Part shown: piece by piece, positions 25,963 through 33,051 of the stretch
Numbering within the stretch: the first letter of the stretch is position 1
Layout of the letters: every line of letters begins with the position of its first letter
Program-made: the position numbers and the translations under genes
The notes under the pieces: generated by a model
Told to the model about the DNA's origin: nothing
Seen by the model: only the letters and a program-made list of their open reading frames with translations
The model's database searches: none
From: Asanoa sp. WMMD1127
Lineage (GTDB): Bacteria; Actinomycetota; Actinomycetes; Mycobacteriales; Micromonosporaceae
Reading direction: 5' to 3'
Assembly (NCBI RefSeq): GCF_029626225.1
Contig: NZ_JARUBP010000001.1
Location: forward strand, 558,001-622,000
DNA length: 64,000 bases

Positions 25963-28900
25963 TCAGAACGGAGAATCGGAGGGAATCTCGGTGAAGCCGG
26001 CCAAGGTCTGGACCTGTTCCGGGCTCAACACGCCGGAAAACGCCCAGACGTCGTCGATCACACCCGGCCAGAACTCGTGCCAGGCGCCGCCGGTCTTCGC
26101 CCGGCCCAGCTGCAAAGCCTTGGTGGCGTCGAAGCCGACGGTGTTCCACCGGGTGGAGACCCGGTCGGTGGTCTCCTCGAGGGTCCCGTTGACATAGAGG
26201 CGCAGGGTGTCAGCGAGCGCGTCGTAGACGACCGCGAGGTGATCCCATTGCGACTGCCATCGGTAGGCGGAATGGTCGACCGTCTGGGCCACGGCCTCAG
26301 CACTGTCCATCGAGGGCATCTCGGCTTGCCAGCCGCCGACGCCGCCCGCGACGGATGGCGCGTAGCGGACAATGAAGCCGCTGTTCGTGACGCCTTCCTG
26401 GGAGAAGACGGCTGCTTTGCCGATCGGGGCGGTCGCCGCCGTCGCCCAGCCCGCGACGGTGAAGCTGTGTCCGGTGGCGACGACGGGTCCGGCCGTGGCG
26501 GCGAAGTCGCCGGAGCCGTCGAGCACGACGCCGCCCGGTGGGCTACCCAGCCAGCCGGCGTCGGCATCCACCCGGGCGTCACCGCCGAGGCTCAGTGGTC
26601 GGCCGTTGCCCGAGTCGTCGGCCCCGTCGACGTTGAGCTTCCAACGAGACACCAACACCGGGTGCTGCCGGCGCAGGTCGGCGACCTCTTCGCTGGTCAG
26701 GATGCGGTCGAAGACGCGTACGTCGTCAATGTCTCCCGGGAAGAACTCGTTCTTGGCGCTGTTGTAGCGGGCGCGTCCGATGGCCAGGGCGCCGGTCGAG
26801 GTCCAGGCGGACGAGAACGTCTTCTCCTGCTGGAGCACACCGTCGACGTAGAGCCGGGACTGGTCGGTGACAGCGTCATGGACGCCGACCAGATGCGTCC
26901 AGACTCCGACCGTCGGTGCGGCGGTCGACAGGGTGCGCACGGAGGAGCCGGGGGCGTCGGCGTTCCAGAGGCTGAAGCCCCAGCGGTTGTCGGCCTTGAC
27001 GTAATGGAGGTAGAAGGCGCTGACGGCGGTGCCGTCCTGGCTGACGATGGTGGCAAAGCCATTGGTGTTCGCGAGCTTCGCCCACGCGGACACCGCGAAG
27101 GACTGGCTCGTGTCGATGACGGGACCAGCCGTTTCCGCGTAACCGCTGCTGCCGTTGCCCCGAAGCGCGGTGCCGACCTGGCCGTCGATGCCGAGGATGG
27201 CGCCTGGGTTGATCCGGCTGGTAACCGGCGCGGTTCCCGGGCGGACGTCGGCGGTCACCGTGGCGACGCCGGCTGGTTCGTCGAGTCGCCAGTGCGCCCG
27301 CGGCGCGCTGCCCGACCTGGCCCGGAACAGATATGTGGTCGGTGCGCTGGAGTTGCCCGCGGCGTCCAGGGCGGCGACGTAGAGGAAGTTGACACCTGCT
27401 CGGCTCGGGGCGAGCGGCACCGTCACCGATCCCCCGGCAGTCGCGGGGCGGTGTTCAGCGGCCGGCGAGTCGTTCATGTTCACCCGGTACCGGGTGACGT
27501 CGGCGCTCGGGGTGCTGAACGTGAACGCCCCGTAGCGGCCGACTCCGTCGATCCACGGATCGTCGGGGTTATCGGGATTCGACGGAGGATAGGCGGTGGA
27601 GGTGACCGACGGCGAGGACGGCGCCGCCGCGTCGTATGCGAACCAGCAGCTCGTCGCCCCGCCGGTGTAGCTCCACGGGCTCCATTGGTAGCCGTCCCAC
27701 GTGCGCACCTCCCAGCGAAGCTCGTTCTTCCCGATGATCGACGAGGGAGCTGTCACTTGGAACGTCGACCCGGTCGTCTTGGGACCGATTTGCGCCGAGG
27801 TCCACTTGCCACCGTTCCAGGTGACCGAGAACTGGGCGTAGAGCTTGGCCGCCGAGCCCGAGTCGGCGTCGTGCAGCACGGCGTAGAGCGTGGGAAGCCG
27901 GTTGACCGTCGGCGTTTTGGTCCAATCGACACACGCGCCCCCGGGGCTCATCGAGAGGTTCTTCATCACCGGCTGCGGCGGCGGCGTGTTGTATTCCACG
28001 CGCAGATTGGTGTCCGCGGCAAACCGTTTCCACCAGCCCATCGTGCTCTCCGAATAGGCGCGCAGGCCGAAGGTGATCTCGGTGGCGCCGCGCCCCACCG
28101 CCGCGCGCAGGACGTCGCGTAACCCGTTCCCACCGAATTCGACAGGGGTACGGGCGCAGTAGGCCACATCGCGCGACGCGAGGTGGGTGAGCCAGTTGTC
28201 ACCAGTCGTGTTCCAGTTCGACGATGTGCTGAATCCGCCCGTGTGCCAGAGCTGCACCACCGACGGATCCGAACAGTCGTAGGCGTGCGTCTCGTAGGCG
28301 ATGAACTCCGCCGAGATGATGTGCTTGCCGGCGAAGGCACCGATCGGCAACCGATAAAACAGCCGCTTCTTCTGGTCCTTGACGCACGCACCGTCGAACT
28401 GCACGTCGCAGAGCCCGACGCCTTCGGTGCCGGTGAAGTTGTAGCGGGTGGTCGTCGGGTACCCGCTGGAGACCATCAGGTTCGCCGACTCTCCGACGGT
28501 TTTCCACACGGGGTCGATGTGCAGGGGAAATCGCGTGCCCCCGGCGGTGAGCAGCGCGGTGTCCGGCACCAGGGTGATCTGCCCGGCGCGGGCATCGACA
28601 CCGACTCGGGACAGCGTAGCGCCGGCGGCGGGCATGTCGACGGCTTCGGCCGCCGCGGGTGGGGTGTCCCACATCAGCGGCGGGGGCGCCTCGAAGATCG
28701 GCGCACGGCTCCGCGCGTCGCTGATCCGCAGCGCGCCGGAGGCCTCCTGTTCGAGCGCCAGCGATGGCGCGTCCACGGCGATGCGCAGTCGGGCCAGAGC
28801 CGGCTGGCGGGCAGCCGACGACGACGCGACCACCAGGACGTGGGAGAAGCCGTCGGCATGCGCCCGTAGCCGCAGGTCCACGCCGGGCAGGACACCGGCG

Positions 28901-29412
28901 TAGCTGGCCGTGTCGCCGTCCACGGTGGGCGCTGGCAGTGGCGTCGGCCAGGACAGTGCCATGGTCCGCCCCGCCCGGCTCATCCGAGCGAACGGCCCGG
29001 CACCGCCGGCGGAGAACCACAGGCCGGCGGTGGACGCCTTGGGGACGAGTCCGCCGTCACGGCGCACCAACGTCGGGTCGACCGCGGCCCAACGACCGTC
29101 CGTACGAGCCCGCACCGGCCGGCTGTGTTGCACCATCTCGAAACGGCCGGACGGCAACGCGTATACCTCCTGCGACTCTCCTCGCATGGACGCCACCTCG
29201 ACCCGCGCGCCGGTCGCGCGCGCTCGGGCGGTGGCGGCCGTCTCCGTCAGCTCCATCGCGGCGGCCGCTGGTCCCGCCGCGGCGGTCGCCGGCCTTGGAT
29301 CCACCGCGGCGACCGCCGCGCGCGGCAACGCGATCGAGGAGGCGCCCGCCAGCATGGAAAGCGCCCCGACCACGCTCAGGAAACGTCGCACTGTCATGCC
29401 ACGAGCCATCAT
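25963..29412 (-). CDS. Secreted LamG-fold protein paired with the RHS gene
   Basis: Secreted protein of about 1149 residues. ATG 29412 is followed by a twin-arginine-like/Sec signal (VRRFLSVVGALSMLAGASS). The first 300 residues resemble the N-terminal region of DNRLRE-type actinobacterial RHS partners. Residues around 330-480 form a beta-rich DNRLRE-like module. Two concanavalin-like LamG domains occupy about 700-905 (starting HWRLDEPAG) and 919-1149 (starting SRWKLNVDG). Each ends with a repeated pattern like FFPGDIDDVRVFDRILTSEEV and FWPGVIDDVWAFSGVLSPEQV. Such modules bind sugars or proteins at the cell surface. The RHS gene begins 38 bp downstream, and the pair probably forms one secreted complex. 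The exact role is unknown. Confidence 0.88.
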   Translation of the reverse strand: MMARGMTVRRFLSVVGALSMLAGASSIALPRAAVAAVDPRPATAAAGPAAAAMELTETAATARARATGARVEVASMRGESQEVYALPSGRFEMVQHSRPVRARTDGRWAAVDPTLVRRDGGLVPKASTAGLWFSAGGAGPFARMSRAGRTMALSWPTPLPAPTVDGDTASYAGVLPGVDLRLRAHADGFSHVLVVASSSAARQPALARLRIAVDAPSLALEQEASGALRISDARSRAPIFEAPPPLMWDTPPAAAEAVDMPAAGATLSRVGVDARAGQITLVPDTALLTAGGTRFPLHIDPVWKTVGESANLMVSSGYPTTTRYNFTGTEGVGLCDVQFDGACVKDQKKRLFYRLPIGAFAGKHIISAEFIAYETHAYDCSDPSVVQLWHTGGFSTSSNWNTTGDNWLTHLASRDVAYCARTPVEFGGNGLRDVLRAAVGRGATEITFGLRAYSESTMGWWKRFAADTNLRVEYNTPPPQPVMKNLSMSPGGACVDWTKTPTVNRLPTLYAVLHDADSGSAAKLYAQFSVTWNGGKWTSAQIGPKTTGSTFQVTAPSSIIGKNELRWEVRTWDGYQWSPWSYTGGATSCWFAYDAAAPSSPSVTSTAYPPSNPDNPDDPWIDGVGRYGAFTFSTPSADVTRYRVNMNDSPAAEHRPATAGGSVTVPLAPSRAGVNFLYVAALDAAGNSSAPTTYLFRARSGSAPRAHWRLDEPAGVATVTADVRPGTAPVTSRINPGAILGIDGQVGTALRGNGSSGYAETAGPVIDTSQSFAVSAWAKLANTNGFATIVSQDGTAVSAFYLHYVKADNRWGFSLWNADAPGSSVRTLSTAAPTVGVWTHLVGVHDAVTDQSRLYVDGVLQQEKTFSSAWTSTGALAIGRARYNSAKNEFFPGDIDDVRVFDRILTSEEVADLRRQHPVLVSRWKLNVDGADDSGNGRPLSLGGDARVDADAGWLGSPPGGVVLDGSGDFAATAGPVVATGHSFTVAGWATAATAPIGKAAVFSQEGVTNSGFIVRYAPSVAGGVGGWQAEMPSMDSAEAVAQTVDHSAYRWQSQWDHLAVVYDALADTLRLYVNGTLEETTDRVSTRWNTVGFDATKALQLGRAKTGGAWHEFWPGVIDDVWAFSGVLSPEQVQTLAGFTEIPSDSPF

Positions 29413-29621
29413 GTCCCCCGCTCTTCGTCCGGATTCCGACGCCGGCAGCTGGCTCACGGTAGGCGGCGCACAGGCCGTCAGGCGTCCAGCGGTCGCCGTA
29501 ACTACGACTGCTATTTCCGCGGTAGTGCCGGGGCCTTCTCAACCGCCGGTGGTATGGCGATGTGCCACACGGCAACGATCCCGCGCCAGTCCATTGTGGA
29601 GGTGCCGAGCAGCAGCCGACG

Positions 29622-30227
29622 TCAACGACGGCTTTGGCGCACATACCAGCTGTGCCCCTGGTCAGGCCGCGCATCGTCCGGGTCGCCGACATAGAGCGGA
29701 CCGCGGATGCGAACGACGACTCCCATCGTGTAGACGTCGCCGATCGCCGACCAGGCGCTGATGATCAGCCCGAACAGCACCACCACGCCGGCCGGGGTGA
29801 CCGCGACGACCGGCAGTCCCAGGAGTGGCAGGATCACCAGAGGCGCGGCGATGACGGCCAGGAACGCCGGCCGGGGCAGATACCAGCCCGGAGCGGTGAC
29901 ATAGACCCGCCAGCCATGTCGCCTGACCACCGGACGCGCGCCGGTGATCCACCACAGCGCCGCGACGTGCACGGCCCTGTGCGCGAGAAGTGCGACTACC
30001 GGTGTGATCAGCAGGCCGGCGTACAGCGCAGTCGGCGTGCCGGGTGGGACCCCCGTCGTCCAGTTCGCCGGGCGGACGAGCGCGGCGAGCTGGACGAGGA
30101 CCGCGGTCGACCCGATCCCCCACGGCAGCGCCAGCAACGACAGGATGCGCTGTACCCGCGCGTTGCCGCGCGCGGACAGTGTTCCCCCCAGCGCGAATCC
30201 GTCGGGCAGCGTTCGGGTCGCGTGCAC
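29622..30227 (-). CDS. DUF3267-like membrane protein with altered zincin motif
   Basis: Membrane protein (201 aa) that resembles the DUF3267 putative zinc-metalloprotease family. Hydrophobic segments appear around 30-50, 60-80, 115-140 and 140-165. The position of the family's HExxH motif reads HRAVH, so the catalytic Glu is replaced by Arg; a proteolytic function is therefore doubtful. GTG 30227 lies 13 bp after the LUD gene stop, so it is probably the second gene of that operon. The C-terminus contains VVVRIRGPLYVGDPDDARP. The frame stays open upstream inside the LUD gene, but that part is antisense-like shadow in another frame. Confidence 0.72.
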   Translation of the reverse strand: MHATRTLPDGFALGGTLSARGNARVQRILSLLALPWGIGSTAVLVQLAALVRPANWTTGVPPGTPTALYAGLLITPVVALLAHRAVHVAALWWITGARPVVRRHGWRVYVTAPGWYLPRPAFLAVIAAPLVILPLLGLPVVAVTPAGVVVLFGLIISAWSAIGDVYTMGVVVRIRGPLYVGDPDDARPDQGHSWYVRQSRR

Positions 30228-30240
30228 AGTGGGCTTCCGG

Positions 30241-30936
30241 TCAGAAGCCGATGGCCTGGCGAAGGAGCAGGACGGTGCGGCGCTCGGGGCGGGAGGGCCT
30301 GGTGCTGTCGTAGACGGTTTCGGGTTCCGCGTTGAGCACGAGGACACGGTTGACCGCGCTGGGTCGGCCGTAGACGGACAACGCACGAGCGTTCTCGAGG
30401 GGCAGCGCGTGCTCCTCGAGCCGGCGAAGCGCGGCGGCCAGGTCGGGTACCACCTTCTGCGCCCCCACGATCCAGATCGCGCCGGCGGCGCCACCGGCAT
30501 AGGCGGGCAGTTGGCTTCCGCTCGCCGACGCGGCCACCAGAGAGCCTGTTTCGGTGACCGCGGCGACACTGCCCACCACCACGTCGGGGCTGGCGAGCAG
30601 CCGCCGGATGTCGTCGGACTGGGTGGCCCGGTCCATGGCCAGGACGCGTGGCTTGACGGCGTCGTACCGTACGCCCGTGTTGAGGTCCTCGTCGATCCCG
30701 GACAGCCGCAGCGTCTCGCTGGAGGAGGTGAACACGCGCGCACCGGCCGGAATGAGCTCCTTGACGCGGGTACGCGCGGCGGCGACATCGTCGAGGATCT
30801 CGGCGCCGAAGCCGTTCGCCCGCAGTGCGGCGGCGGCCCGCTCGAGCCGTTCCGCCGATGCCGCTTCGGCGTACGTGTCGGTGTACCCGGCCTGCAGCGC
30901 CTCGATCTCGACGCGGTCGGCGATAATGTCGTTCAT
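30241..30936 (-). CDS. LUD-domain (LutC/YkgG-like) protein
   Basis: Protein of 231 residues from the LUD family, whose best-known members LutB/LutC take part in lactate utilisation. Family marks are SSSETLRLSGID, GSVAAVTETGSL and the C-terminal LVVPDLAAALRRLEEHALPLE-like helix. It is a single-domain protein without iron-sulfur clusters, so it is closer to LutC than LutB. LutA and LutB genes are not nearby; the actual role may differ. Start ATG 30936 has an excellent AAGGAGGA ribosome site. The DUF3267-like gene follows 13 bp downstream. Confidence 0.88.
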   Translation of the reverse strand: MNDIIADRVEIEALQAGYTDTYAEAASAERLERAAAALRANGFGAEILDDVAAARTRVKELIPAGARVFTSSSETLRLSGIDEDLNTGVRYDAVKPRVLAMDRATQSDDIRRLLASPDVVVGSVAAVTETGSLVAASASGSQLPAYAGGAAGAIWIVGAQKVVPDLAAALRRLEEHALPLENARALSVYGRPSAVNRVLVLNAEPETVYDSTRPSRPERRTVLLLRQAIGF

Positions 30937-31016
30937 GTTGTCCTCCTTGGGTTCTCACATCTACCGACGAGACAGCACTGCGAAATCTCAGGCGGACAAC
31001 ATGAACGCACCACGTG

Positions 31017-31451
31017 CTACTTGATCCGGGTCATGGTCGAGTCGTAGCCGCCGCCGTCCGGGTAGACCCAGGCGCCCGTGCAGCTGTCGCCGCTGGCGTC
31101 GAACGTGCCCTTGTAGAAGGCGGGCGATCCCTTCTCGCCGGCCCAGATCGTGAACGTGTCGCCGTCTAGCTCGTACACGTACTCGAGGGTGTTGCCCATG
31201 CTGTCGTAGTAGCGGGACTTGATGTCCGCACTCGGCGCCGGCGCACCGAACGGACGGTCGCGGCCGATGATCTCGATGCCGGTCAACGCTTGACCGAACT
31301 GGTTCAGCGAGACGTGCTGCTGAAGGAAGAAGCCCCCTTCCATCCACTCGTAGCGCACGGTGCCCTCCGCTCCGCCGGTCACGGCCCACGTGCCCACCAG
31401 GCGATCGAGAGCGCGCAACTCGTCGTCAGGCTTCGGTGTTTCGTCGGTCAT
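31017..31451 (-). CDS. DUF1579-like small protein
   Basis: Soluble protein (144 aa) of a lipocalin-like/DUF1579 type found with SRPBCC proteins in actinobacteria. The central region has the characteristic Trp/Tyr-rich beta pattern (GTVRYEWMEGGFFLQQHV, YDSMGNTLEYVYELDG). The start ATG 31451 has AGGAAGG upstream and lies 26 bp inside the end of the SRPBCC gene, so it is the last gene of the ArsR operon. Function is not established; a small-molecule carrier is plausible from the barrel-like pattern. Confidence 0.82.
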   Translation of the reverse strand: MTDETPKPDDELRALDRLVGTWAVTGGAEGTVRYEWMEGGFFLQQHVSLNQFGQALTGIEIIGRDRPFGAPAPSADIKSRYYDSMGNTLEYVYELDGDTFTIWAGEKGSPAFYKGTFDASGDSCTGAWVYPDGGGYDSTMTRIK

Positions 31452-31905
31452 GTCGTGCCTTCCTGTTTCGTAGGTGGTGTTCGATCCGGTCGAGGGTGCC
31501 GACCCAGGCATAGGTCTGGAAGTAGTCGCGGACCTCGGCCTCGGGGAAGCCGCTCTGCACGACGGTCACCAGGGTCTTGCCGTCCCGCGGCGTGAGGCGG
31601 ATGTCGACGTCGGTGTCGAGGCGCTGGCCGTCCGGCGTGGTCGTGGTCGTCGTCATGGCGAGGCGGTGGGGCGGGTCGACGACCCGGAAGACGTTGGTTT
31701 CCCGGTAGAGCTGCTCAGGGCTGTCGCCCCAGGCGGCGACCCAGCGACCGCCGACGCGCGGATCACAGGTCACCTCCACCACCATGTCCGGCGGGTCGTC
31801 GGGACCGCGGAACCACTCGCGCATCGCCTCCTGGTCGGTGAAGGCCCCGAAAACCTCCTCCACGGTGGCGTCGATGACCCGTTCGACCTTCAACTCATGA
31901 CTCAT
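31426..31905 (-). CDS. SRPBCC/AHSA1-domain protein
   Basis: Small START-like protein (159 aa) of the AHSA1 family, a hydrophobic-pocket fold used for ligand binding. Characteristic blocks are VIDATVEEVFGAFTDQEAM, the GGRWVAAWGD strand and the C-terminal helix YAWVGTLDRIEHHL. Start ATG 31905 overlaps the ArsR stop (ATGA), the standard ArsR-SRPBCC pairing in actinobacteria in which the repressor gene leads. In that pairing the SRPBCC protein is thought to bind a ligand or process the inducer; this is not proven here. Confidence 0.92.
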   Translation of the reverse strand: MSHELKVERVIDATVEEVFGAFTDQEAMREWFRGPDDPPDMVVEVTCDPRVGGRWVAAWGDSPEQLYRETNVFRVVDPPHRLAMTTTTTTPDGQRLDTDVDIRLTPRDGKTLVTVVQSGFPEAEVRDYFQTYAWVGTLDRIEHHLRNRKARHDRRNTEA

Positions 31906-32249
31906 GCCTGCGTGCCTTTTCTCTTCTTCTCCAGGTAGGACTCGATGCCGTCGAGGCGCCGCTCCCACAACCGTCGGTAGAGCTCGATCCACTGCACGGC
32001 GTCCTCCAGTCGATTGGGTCCCAGCCGGCAGACCCGCGTGCGCCCGACCTTCTCGGTGGTCACGAGAAGCGCGTCCTCGAGGACCTGGATGTGCTTCTTG
32101 ACGCCGGTCAGGGTGAAGCCGGTCGGTTCCGCGAGGGCGGTGATCGAGGCGGGTCCGGCGCCGAGCCGGGTGAGGATGTCGCGACGCGTCACGTCAGCGA
32201 GGGCGGAGAAGGTGCGGTCGAGGACCTCTTGCTGAACCATGCGGTTCAT
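31902..32249 (-). CDS. ArsR-family transcriptional repressor
   Basis: Winged helix-turn-helix repressor (115 aa). The recognition region spans ALADVTRRDILTRLGAGPAS and GVKKHIQVLEDA, and Arg/Lys follow on the wing. It lacks the metal-binding Cys pair of ArsR/SmtB, as usual for the SRPBCC-linked subgroup, so a non-metal signal is likely. It lies 24 bp after the DUF998 gene and overlaps the SRPBCC start. It probably controls its own operon, for which a candidate operator is visible at 32967-32982. Confidence 0.93.
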   Translation of the reverse strand: MNRMVQQEVLDRTFSALADVTRRDILTRLGAGPASITALAEPTGFTLTGVKKHIQVLEDALLVTTEKVGRTRVCRLGPNRLEDAVQWIELYRRLWERRLDGIESYLEKKRKGTQA

Positions 32250-32273
32250 CTTGCCCGGCGGTCGGTCGAACGG

Positions 32274-32939
32274 TCAGGCCGGTCCGCGACTGAGCAGCCG
32301 GAACTGCACGACGGACGGCCACAGCCACAACAGTGATCCACCGATCAACATCAACCTGAAATCGGCCACGGCGAACGCGGCCGAGCTCAGCGCCAGGTAG
32401 ACCGTGGCCGTTCCCAGGCTGTAAGCCAACCAACCCCGTTCACGGAGACGGGCGAACCGGCGCGCGAACACGACGCACGCCACCGTCAGGGCCATGCCCG
32501 CCACCGCCGGCGCGAACGAATGCAGAATGCCCTGCCACGACGCGTCGGCCGGCGCGGCCACGCCCGGCGGGAACCCGTCGGCCGGATCCGCCCGAAACAG
32601 ACCGCCCCAGATCAACGCACTGCCGAATGCGCCGAACAGAATCGGCCCCCACCGCCCGGCGGGACTCGACCCGAGGACCCGGCGAACTCCGGCCGCGCCC
32701 GCGATCGCCAGCAGACCGGACAGGACGAAGTTGCCGACCTGGATCCAGCCGAGCTCCCCGAGGCTCAGCAGGCTCAACGGATGCACGGCGGGATCGAAAC
32801 CCGCCCGCGTCAGCGATTGAGTGAGCACCAGCCCGACGAAGAGCGGCCCCGCCAGCGCCCCGCACACCAGCATGGCCCTGGTGCGACCGGCGATGACGCT
32901 CGCCTCAGCGCTGCCGGACCCGGCGGACACGGCCGTCAT
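32274..32939 (-). CDS. DUF998 membrane protein
   Basis: Integral membrane protein (221 aa) of the DUF998 family with six predicted helices. The pattern HPLSLLSLGELGWIQVGNFVLSG and FGAFGSALIWGGLFRADPADGFPPG, with conserved Asp-Pro residues, is standard for the family. ATG 32939 is chosen since AGGAG precedes it; a longer frame to 33005 lacks a ribosome site and would run into the promoter. It is the first gene of the leftward operon DUF998, ArsR, SRPBCC, DUF1579-like. Function is unknown. Confidence 0.88.
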   Translation of the reverse strand: MTAVSAGSGSAEASVIAGRTRAMLVCGALAGPLFVGLVLTQSLTRAGFDPAVHPLSLLSLGELGWIQVGNFVLSGLLAIAGAAGVRRVLGSSPAGRWGPILFGAFGSALIWGGLFRADPADGFPPGVAAPADASWQGILHSFAPAVAGMALTVACVVFARRFARLRERGWLAYSLGTATVYLALSSAAFAVADFRLMLIGGSLLWLWPSVVQFRLLSRGPA

Positions 32940-32966
32940 CCCGTTCTCCTGACTTCTCGACGTTAC

Positions 32967-33012
32967 TGAACTTGTTGGTTCACTATAAGCACGACGCGAG
33001 TCCACCCGTCAA
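32967..33012 (-). promoter_or_regulatory. Promoter and candidate ArsR operator of the DUF998-ArsR operon
   Basis: Reading leftward, TTGACG (33007-33012) and TATAGT (32982-32987) form a -35/-10 pair with a 19-bp spacer, slightly long. Directly after the -10 comes the inverted repeat TGAAC-N6-GTTCA (32967-32982), overlapping the expected transcription start. A repressor bound there would block initiation, so autoregulation by the ArsR protein of the operon is the simplest reading. This is inferred from position and symmetry only. Confidence 0.55.
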
Positions 33013-33051
33013 GGCCGATTGTGGGTGGTCGTGAGCGGGTACCGCTGTGCG

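Noticed and set aside
12285-29600. Shared 12-mer TCCATTGTGGAG at about 12286 and a near copy at about 29590
   Set aside because: One lies inside the biotin carboxylase gene and the other in a non-coding gap; too short to call a site.
30228-30788. Extension of the DUF3267-like frame into the LUD gene
   Set aside because: Residues are low-complexity Pro/Arg/Ser; the LUD frame is the coding one.
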